Shown: positions 14,868-19,963 of the stretch, piece after piece
How positions within the stretch are numbered: the first letter of the stretch is position 1
Layout: each line of letters begins with the position of its first letter
Assembly (NCBI GenBank): GCA_025935595.1
Contig: JAICUZ010000017.1
Coordinates: 1 to 19,963, forward strand
Direction: 5' to 3'
DNA length: 19,963 nucleotides
Source of the DNA: Burkholderiales bacterium
Lineage (GTDB): Bacteria > Actinomycetota > Thermoleophilia > Gaiellales > Gaiellaceae
Made by a program: the position numbers and the translations under genes
Notes under the pieces: model-generated
The model's input: only the letters and a program-made list of their open reading frames with translations
Database searches by the model: none
What the model was told of the DNA's origin: nothing

Positions 14868-16305
14868 CCGAGTGCAGGCCGCCACGCCCCTCGACGACGT
14901 CCGCGCCGCGCGGCCGTACCTGCTCGCACGGTCGCCGCTCAGATACGTCGCGCGGCGGGTCGCGAGCATCCTCGTACTCGCGACGATCGACATCGGCGGC
15001 CTCATCCTCGGCCTGTTTCTCGCGCTCGCGTTGCGCGCGGCGGTCGTCGACCCGCACCCGGTGCTGTGGGGTCTTCTGTGGGATCAGGAGACGAACTGGC
15101 TCGCGTTCCTCATCCTGCTGCAGGCACTCGTGTTCTGGCAGGCCCGGCTCTACGCCGTCCGTGAGGTGCGCGAGGGAGCGGGCCGCGTCGTCCCGAGCGT
15201 GTTCCTCGTCGCCGCGCTCGCGCTCGCGTTCGCCGTCGGTACCGGGCAGCACTTCACGACCTTCGGCCTCTACGTCGCGTCGGCGCTCTTCGTCTCCGCG
15301 CTGATCGCGCTCCTCCGCGCGTGTTACGAGGCGCTCACCGAGTGGATGCTGCGTGTCGCCGGTGTTCGCCGGCACGCGGTGCTCGTCGGCCAGGGCGATC
15401 AGCGGGCGCACCTTCGGCAGACGCTCGGATCGAGTCGGGGCGGCATCGACTACGTGTTCGTCGACGAGGTCGATCCGGGTCCCGAGGTCGAGGCGGCGCT
15501 CGCGCGGACGCCGCTCGACGAGCTGATCGTCGCCGACTCCGGCCTGGACGAAGAGCGGCTACTCGAGATCGTCGAAGCGGCGCACCGGCGCGCGGTCAAG
15601 GTTCGAGTTGCGCCGCGCACGACGCAGCTCCTGGTCGAGCGCGGCGAGTACATTCCCGGCCAGGCCGTTCCTCTGTTCGAGCTTCGGCCGCCGATCTTCG
15701 CGGGCGCAGAGTGGGCGGTGAAGCGCACCTTCGACGTGGCCGTCGCGTTGCTGATCCTGGTCGTCGGCATGCCGGTCTGGATCGTCATCGCGCTCGCGAT
15801 CAAGCTCGGATCGCGAGGCCCCGTCCTCTACGCCGACCCGCGGGTCGGGCTCGCCGAGCGGGAGTTCAGCATGCTCAAGTTCCGGACCATGGTCGCCGGT
15901 GCCGCGGGGCAGCAGCAGGCGCTCGAGTCGGCCAACGAAGCAAGCGGAGCGCTCTTCAAGATCCGCCACGACCCGCGCGTGACAGCGGTCGGCGGGATGC
16001 TGCGGCGTTTCTCCCTCGACGAGCTGCCGAACCTGATCAACGTGCTCCGCGGGCAGATGTCGCTCGTCGGGCCGCGGCCGCTGCCGCTCCGCGACTCCAA
16101 GCTGCTCGACGATTGGCATCGCCGGCGGTACAACGTCCTGCCGGGGGTCACCGGCCTGTGGCAGGTCGCCGGGCGCTCGGACCTGACCTTCGACGATCTC
16201 GTGCGCCTCGACTTCTACTACCTCGAAAACTGGTCGATCTGGCTCGACATCTCGATCCTCGTGCGCACCCCGCTCGCGGTGCTACGGCGCCGTGGCGCGT
16301 ACTGA
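14836..16305 (+). CDS. Polyprenyl-phosphate sugar-1-phosphate transferase (initiating enzyme)
   Basis: This 489-residue polyisoprenyl-phosphate hexose-1-phosphate transferase (WbaP/PssY type) loads the first sugar phosphate on undecaprenyl phosphate. Four N-terminal membrane helices lie at about 43-165, followed by a soluble CoA-binding-like domain (about 178-270). The C-terminal catalytic domain begins KRTFDVAVALLIL (296-308) and has FSMLKFRTM (344-352), KIRHDPRVT (375-383), SLDELPNLINVLRGQMSLVG (393-412; Asp395-Glu396 catalytic pair) and LPGVTGLWQVAGRS (435-448). Start: the frame is open to 14707, but GTG at 14836 is chosen for the TACGAT box 6 nt upstream. GTGs at 14857 and 14872 are alternatives, the latter giving no overlap. 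It is the only initiating enzyme in the window. Sugar is probably glucose, galactose or a derivative, not decidable. Confidence 0.92.
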   Translation: MERPVRDVPASRVQAATPLDDVRAARPYLLARSPLRYVARRVASILVLATIDIGGLILGLFLALALRAAVVDPHPVLWGLLWDQETNWLAFLILLQALVFWQARLYAVREVREGAGRVVPSVFLVAALALAFAVGTGQHFTTFGLYVASALFVSALIALLRACYEALTEWMLRVAGVRRHAVLVGQGDQRAHLRQTLGSSRGGIDYVFVDEVDPGPEVEAALARTPLDELIVADSGLDEERLLEIVEAAHRRAVKVRVAPRTTQLLVERGEYIPGQAVPLFELRPPIFAGAEWAVKRTFDVAVALLILVVGMPVWIVIALAIKLGSRGPVLYADPRVGLAEREFSMLKFRTMVAGAAGQQQALESANEASGALFKIRHDPRVTAVGGMLRRFSLDELPNLINVLRGQMSLVGPRPLPLRDSKLLDDWHRRRYNVLPGVTGLWQVAGRSDLTFDDLVRLDFYYLENWSIWLDISILVRTPLAVLRRRGAY

Positions 16306-16327
16306 GCCGTCCCGCAGCCCGCGTCCT

Positions 16328-16341
16328 TTACGGCCCCGTAA
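16328..16341. promoter_or_regulatory. Perfect 6-bp inverted repeat in a 60-bp gap, candidate operator
   Basis: TTACGG (16328-16333) and CCGTAA (16336-16341) are perfect arms with two bases between, placed 24 nt before the ATG at 16366. The loop is too short for a good RNA hairpin with all six pairs and no T-tract follows, so a DNA-binding site is more likely than a terminator. A weak -10-like GACACT lies at 16353-16358, 7 nt before the ATG. Confidence 0.35.
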
Positions 16342-16365
16342 TCCCGGTTTGCGACACTTGACTCG

Positions 16366-17577
16366 ATGGCACGCGCCCCGAAGATCGTCGCGCTCGTCTC
16401 GTCGATCGATCTCGGCTTCCGCTACGGCTGCACTCCCGCCTGGTGGCAGCTCTGGAAAGGGCTGTACGAGGAGGGCGTCGATCTGGTGCTCTCCCCATAC
16501 CGCGGCCGGCCGATCGAGTCGCCGTGGTGGCGGGTCGCCGAGAACCCGGCGTACCGCGAGGGCGAGACGTTCGCGTTCGCACGGGACACCCTCGCGCGCC
16601 TGAAGGGCGACAGCCATCTCCGCCGTGCCGAGGTCGATCCGGAGGACGGGCTCGGCGACAAGCTCACCCGCGAGGTGATCTGGCGCTGGGTCACGCCGCG
16701 TTGGCGCAAGCACCTCGAACGTCTCGTCGAGAGCGAGTGTCCCGACGCCGTCGTCGTCTTCACCGTCCCGATGGCGCACATCCGCGGCATCCCGAGCGGG
16801 CTCCGCGAGAAGTTCGACATTCCCATCGTGTTCTACGACGGCGACGTGCCGATGAGCCTGCCGGAGTACGGCGGGATGGACACCGGATTCAACTGGTATC
16901 ACGACGCGGATCCGTCGGAATACGACCTGCTCATCTCCAACTCCGAAGGCGGCCTCGAGCGGCTGCTGCAGCTCGGCGCACGGCGCGCGGAAACGGTCCA
17001 CTGGGGTGCCGATCCGGATTTCTTCGCCCCGCACGACGTCGCGAAGGAGATGGACGTGCTCTTCTACGGCTACGGCGACAAGTTTCGGCGGGAGTGGATG
17101 CAGGCGCTCGTCGGCGAGCCGTCACGGCTCATGCCCGACGTCGACTTCGCCCTCGGCGGACGGGACTTCCGCGGCGACACCGGCAACTCCCGCCTCTGGG
17201 GCGAGGTGCCGACGAGCACCATCGCGCGTGCGATCTCGGCTGCGCGGATCAACCTCTGCATCACGCGCCGCGCGCATGCGTCCGTCTACGCGTCGTCGTC
17301 GTGCCGCCTGTTCGAGCTCGCCTCGACGGGCGCCGCGATCGTCGCGAACCCCTACGAAGGGATCGAGCGCTGGTTCGAGCCGGGCTCGGAGGTGCTCGTC
17401 GTGTCGTCGACCGACGAGGCAGTCGCAGCGTACCGGGAGCTTCTCGACGACCCCGGCCGCGCCGAGGAGCTCGGGCGCCGCGCACGCGAGCGCGTCCTCA
17501 AGGAGCACACCTACCGGCACCGCGCTCGCCGGCTCCTGAACCTGATCGGGCTTCGCGAGGCAGCACATGTCGCCTGA
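16366..17577 (+). CDS. CgeB-like GT-B glycosyltransferase
   Basis: The protein is 403 residues. The N-terminal half is unusual, with FRYGCTPAWWQLWKGLYEEG at 18-37, then VVVFTVPMAH and IPIVFYDGDVPMSLPEY, which resemble the acceptor domain of CgeB/DUF3880-type proteins. DLLISNSEGGLERLLQLGA and VHWGADPDFFAP mark the interdomain region. The C-terminus (from about 314) reads RLFELASTGAAIVANPYEGI, then a conserved tail GRRARERVLKEHTYRHRARR, the glycosyl-transferase-group-1 C-terminal pattern of CgeB-like proteins. Those modify spore coats or glycans in various bacteria; the sugar here is unknown. ATG at 16366 follows a 60-bp gap with a short inverted repeat, so it may have its own promoter. The next gene starts 11 nt inside its end. 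Confidence 0.75.
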   Translation: MARAPKIVALVSSIDLGFRYGCTPAWWQLWKGLYEEGVDLVLSPYRGRPIESPWWRVAENPAYREGETFAFARDTLARLKGDSHLRRAEVDPEDGLGDKLTREVIWRWVTPRWRKHLERLVESECPDAVVVFTVPMAHIRGIPSGLREKFDIPIVFYDGDVPMSLPEYGGMDTGFNWYHDADPSEYDLLISNSEGGLERLLQLGARRAETVHWGADPDFFAPHDVAKEMDVLFYGYGDKFRREWMQALVGEPSRLMPDVDFALGGRDFRGDTGNSRLWGEVPTSTIARAISAARINLCITRRAHASVYASSSCRLFELASTGAAIVANPYEGIERWFEPGSEVLVVSSTDEAVAAYRELLDDPGRAEELGRRARERVLKEHTYRHRARRLLNLIGLREAAHVA

Positions 17578-18289
17578 GCGCCGCGTCGCGATCGTCCCGG
17601 CCTACAACGAGGAGCGAAACATCGGACGCGTGGTGGCCGAGCTCCGTGCCTTCGACCCGGGCCTCGACGTGATCGTCATCTCCGACGGCTCCGTCGACCG
17701 CACCGCCGAGGAGGCCGAGGCGGCAGGTGCGCGCGTCCTTCGCCTGCCCTTCAACCTCGGGATCGGCGGTGCCGTGCAGACCGGATTCCGCTACGCGTGG
17801 GAGCGAGGCTATGACCTCGCCGTACGCTGCGACGGCGACGGGCAGCACGTGCCGTCCGAGCTCCCGAAGGTGATCGCCCCCGTGGCGAACGGCGATGCCG
17901 ACATCGCCGTCGGCTCACGCTTCCGGGCCGGGAGTGGCTACCGGTCGTCGGCGTCGCGACGCGTCGGGATCCGGGTGCTCGCGACGGTCGTCTCGGTCAT
18001 CGCACGCCAGCGGGTCACCGACACGACATCGGGGTTCCAGGCGCTGAACCGGCACGCGCTCCAGCTGTTCGCAGCCGACTACCCGCACGACTACCCCGAG
18101 GTCGAGGGGATGGTGATGACGATCAAGCATCGCCTGCGCCTCGTCGAGGTGCCGGTGCTCATGCGCGAGCGGGAGCACGGCCGCTCGTCGATCACGGTGC
18201 TCCGGTCGATCTATTACATGGTCAAAGTGTTGACTGCACTCTTCGTCGGACTGTTTCGGCGCGACGTCGTTCCGGCGCGAGAGTCGTGA
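17567..18289 (+). CDS. DPM1-like family-2 glycosyltransferase
   Basis: The protein is 240 residues with a GT-A fold. IVPAYNEERNI (9-19) starts the nucleotide-binding domain. VISDGSVDRT (38-47) and RCDGDGQHVPSEL (87-99) carry the metal- and donor-binding aspartates, and DTTSGFQALNR (152-162) is the acceptor-loop motif of dolichyl/polyprenyl-phosphate sugar synthases. Length matches single-domain DPM1 enzymes; a hydrophobic stretch near 212-230 may touch the membrane. It likely makes a polyprenyl-phosphate sugar, possibly the donor for GT-C-type enzymes such as the one at 148-1281 (inference). ATG at 17567 lies inside the end of the upstream gene (11-nt overlap). It is coupled by GTGA to the DUF2304 gene. 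Confidence 0.88.
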   Translation: MSPERRVAIVPAYNEERNIGRVVAELRAFDPGLDVIVISDGSVDRTAEEAEAAGARVLRLPFNLGIGGAVQTGFRYAWERGYDLAVRCDGDGQHVPSELPKVIAPVANGDADIAVGSRFRAGSGYRSSASRRVGIRVLATVVSVIARQRVTDTTSGFQALNRHALQLFAADYPHDYPEVEGMVMTIKHRLRLVEVPVLMREREHGRSSITVLRSIYYMVKVLTALFVGLFRRDVVPARES

Positions 18290-18690
18290 TCGCCACCCAG
18301 ACGCCGCTCAAGGTCTCGATCGCGGCCACGGCCGCGTCGATCGTCCTCGTGCTCGTCGTGTTCGAGCTGATGCGCTCTCGCCGCCTGCGGGAGCGGTACG
18401 CACTGCTCTGGCTGCTGACCGGCTTCGTGCTGGTTGCGCTGTCCGCGTGGCGCGGCGGCCTGAACACGATCGCCGGCTGGCTCGGCGTCCGCGGCTATCC
18501 GCCTGCGGTGCTCTTCGCCGTGGGGCTCCTCTTCGTGATCCTCGTGCTGCTGCACTACTCGACGGTGATCTCACGGCTCTCCGACCAGAACGTGATCCTG
18601 GCGCAGCGGATCGCGCTGCTCGAGCTCGAACTTGGAGAACGTGGCGAGCTCCCACGGTCAGTGCCAGGGAAGATCCTCGACCGCACCTGA
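18286..18690 (+). CDS. DUF2304 family membrane protein
   Basis: The protein is 134 residues with three hydrophobic helices (about 9-28, 41-57, 72-90). RLRERYALLWLLTG sits between the first two, and HYSTVISRLSDQNVILAQRIALLE follows the third, ending in a short helix that could coil. This arrangement is the DUF2304 family, which commonly lies directly behind DPM1-like family-2 glycosyltransferases; its function is not established. GTG at 18286 overlaps the glycosyltransferase stop (GTGA), implying coupled synthesis and perhaps a membrane anchor or partner for that enzyme. Its last 33 nt overlap the convergent gene's 3' end. Confidence 0.8.
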   Translation: MIATQTPLKVSIAATAASIVLVLVVFELMRSRRLRERYALLWLLTGFVLVALSAWRGGLNTIAGWLGVRGYPPAVLFAVGLLFVILVLLHYSTVISRLSDQNVILAQRIALLELELGERGELPRSVPGKILDRT

Positions 18691-19704
18691 CAAGCGCTCG
18701 GCCAGGCGCCGTGTCGAGTGGTGCTCCTCCACCGCGCGTCGGCCGGCAGCTGCCATCGCCGCCGCGGCGCCGTGATCGTCGAGCACCGCTGAGATCGCGT
18801 CCCGCAGCGCGACCGGGTCGGCCGGCGGCACGACGCGCGCCGTCCCGGGCGCGACGTAGTCGCGCAGATAGGCACGTTCCGAGACGACCACCGGCCGTCG
18901 GCACGCCATCGCCTCGAGCAAGGCGATCGTCCCCGAGTTCTCCGTGCCGCGTGTGTCATCCGCGGGCCGCACCGGGATGACGACGCACGAAGCCCCGGCG
19001 TAGAGCTCGCGCACTTCGGCCGGCTCGACGTTCAGGCGTACCTCGACGTTTGCGGGGAGCGACACACCGCGCAGGTTCTCCTCCTTCGCAACCACGATCC
19101 CTCGCCGGTCGAGACCTGCCATCGCTTCCCCGAACGTTCCGTAGTCGCGGGCCAGGTCGCGTCCAACCGTCAGGACGTGGCCGTCGCGCGGCGCGGGCGT
19201 CGACCTCCACCACTCGCCGTCGACACCGAGCAGTGCGACGCGCACGTGCTCCGGCGGGAGACCGATCTGCGACACGAGGTGGTCCCGCGCCGCGGTGGAG
19301 GAGACGAGGATCCCGTCGGCCGAGCGGAGCGAAGCGCGCAGCAGTCGCCGCCGCATCGGCCCCGCACGACTCCACGCCGCGACGAGATGGTAGGAGAGGA
19401 TGAGGACCCGCGGCGAGCCGGGGACGCGCGCGGCAAGCGGGAGGAGGTTCGCCAGAGGGGAAACGACGACGTCCGCGTCTCGGAGCTCGAGCGGCACGAC
19501 GAGCTCACGGAGGTGCCACGTCACCCGGTGCACGAGCGCGCTCCGCGGCGTGCGGCGGCGCACGCGCGAGTCGTGCACGAACGCGTCGATGCCGAACGCG
19601 CGCAGATGGTTCTGACCGAGCAGCGCCGTGTCCGGCACGAGGCCGGCCGCGACGCTGCGTGCGAGCTCCGAGCGCGGATTCGGGTAGACAAAGGCGACTC
19701 GCAC
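18658..19704 (-). CDS. GT4-like glycosyltransferase
   Basis: The protein is 348 residues with a GT-B fold. MRVAFVYPNPRSELARS opens the first domain. ADGILVSSTAARDHLV (129-144) and VRVALLGVDGEWW (154-166) form the GT4 linker region, and HVLTVGRDLARDYGTF starts the donor domain at about 176. TRGTENSGTIALLEAMACRR (251-270) with Glu255 and Glu264 and then PVVVSERAYLRDYV is the donor-binding signature, with one extra residue in the usual Glu-x7-Glu spacing. GTG at 19704 begins at the first beta strand, 12 nt after the stop of the upstream membrane-protein gene, so the two are probably one unit. Its end overlaps the DUF2304 gene by 33 nt. Specificity unknown. Confidence 0.82.
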   Translation of the reverse strand: MRVAFVYPNPRSELARSVAAGLVPDTALLGQNHLRAFGIDAFVHDSRVRRRTPRSALVHRVTWHLRELVVPLELRDADVVVSPLANLLPLAARVPGSPRVLILSYHLVAAWSRAGPMRRRLLRASLRSADGILVSSTAARDHLVSQIGLPPEHVRVALLGVDGEWWRSTPAPRDGHVLTVGRDLARDYGTFGEAMAGLDRRGIVVAKEENLRGVSLPANVEVRLNVEPAEVRELYAGASCVVIPVRPADDTRGTENSGTIALLEAMACRRPVVVSERAYLRDYVAPGTARVVPPADPVALRDAISAVLDDHGAAAAMAAAGRRAVEEHHSTRRLAERLSGAVEDLPWH

Positions 19705-19716
19705 GCCGCCCGCCTG

Positions 19717-19962
19717 CTACGACCCGACCGGCGCCGGTCGTGACTCGGGCGACCGCCGCGGCAGCAGAAGCGCCAGCGACGCGAGCAGGATCCCTCCGGC
19801 AGGCGCGAGAGGCGCGAGCGCCCGCCAGAAGCCGGCGTCGTCGTACGGCTGGTGCGCCGCCCGCAGGATCGCCGACAACGCGATGCACGCGACCGCGGCG
19901 CCGGCGTACGGCCGGCGAAGGACGGCCGCTGCGACCGACGCGACGACGATCCACTCGGCGAA
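19717..19962 (-). CDS. C-terminal part of a polytopic membrane protein (partial)
   Basis: Read on the minus strand from base 19962 to a TAG at 19719-19717, this gives 81 residues with the N-terminus off the edge. Three hydrophobic stretches are visible (starting WIVVASVAAAVL, then YAGAAVACIALSAIL, then LAPLAPAGGILLASLALLLP). They are separated by short loops, one reading HQPYDDAGFW, and the protein ends in a charged/proline tail. No family is recognisable. Context suggests another polysaccharide-locus membrane protein, such as a glycosyltransferase or polymerase, but that is a guess. It lies 12 nt upstream of the glycosyltransferase at 19704. Confidence 0.5.
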   Translation of the reverse strand, partial: FAEWIVVASVAAAVLRRPYAGAAVACIALSAILRAAHQPYDDAGFWRALAPLAPAGGILLASLALLLPRRSPESRPAPVGS

Positions 19963-19963
19963 G

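Noticed and set aside
16328..16341. Inverted repeat as a terminator of the phosphotransferase gene
   Set aside because: Two-base centre forces a four-pair hairpin at best and no T-run follows; read as a possible operator instead.

Overview
This is a GC-rich window (roughly two thirds G+C by eye) packed with genes for making and exporting a cell-surface polysaccharide. GTG start codons predominate, there are many 4-nt stop/start overlaps, and the proteins are Ala/Arg/Val-rich. This suggests a high-GC actinobacterium. The combination of polysaccharide genes and secreted clan-A hydrolases would fit the class Thermoleophilia, but that placement is an inference from style, not from a marker gene. 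No rRNA, tRNA, CRISPR array, transposase or phage gene was seen.

Layout from left to right. (1) The end of a family-2 glycosyltransferase (2-151, +) meets, with interlocked stop codons, a two-gene minus-strand unit (2402 to 148): a secreted glycosidase-like TIM-barrel protein, then a GT-C-like membrane protein. (2) A 288-bp divergent intergenic region holds a perfect 29-bp tandem repeat and a short dyad. (3) A plus-strand unit (2691-7034) encodes UDP-glucuronate decarboxylase (UDP-xylose synthase), a secreted clan-A glycosidase, a SAM methyltransferase and a Wzx-type flippase. (4) A minus-strand unit (11589 to 6976) encodes a Wzy/O-antigen-ligase-like polymerase and three GT-B glycosyltransferases, each pair joined by a GTGA overlap. 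(5) Only 19 bp away, a plus-strand unit (11609-18690) encodes three more GT-B enzymes, the polyprenyl-phosphate sugar-phosphotransferase that starts the pathway, a CgeB-like glycosyltransferase, a DPM1-like family-2 glycosyltransferase and a DUF2304 membrane protein. (6) At the right edge a minus-strand pair holds the end of a membrane protein and another GT-B enzyme.

Inferred working model: the phosphotransferase loads the first sugar on a polyprenyl carrier, and the GT-B enzymes extend the unit, with UDP-xylose as one likely donor. Wzx flips it and Wzy polymerises it. The secreted glycosidases may trim or release chains, and the methyltransferase may decorate or cap them. Wzx and Wzy sit on opposite strands and meet tail to tail. 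No Wzz/Wzc co-polymerase, outer-membrane exporter or UDP-glucose dehydrogenase is visible here, so these would have to lie outside the window or be absent.

The most distinctive non-coding signal is a recurring TACGAT box placed exactly 6 nt before a start codon at three unit or gene starts. It looks like a leaderless-promoter signature. At 11590-11608 two such boxes overlap on opposite strands. All three convergent gene pairs in the window overlap in their coding ends.
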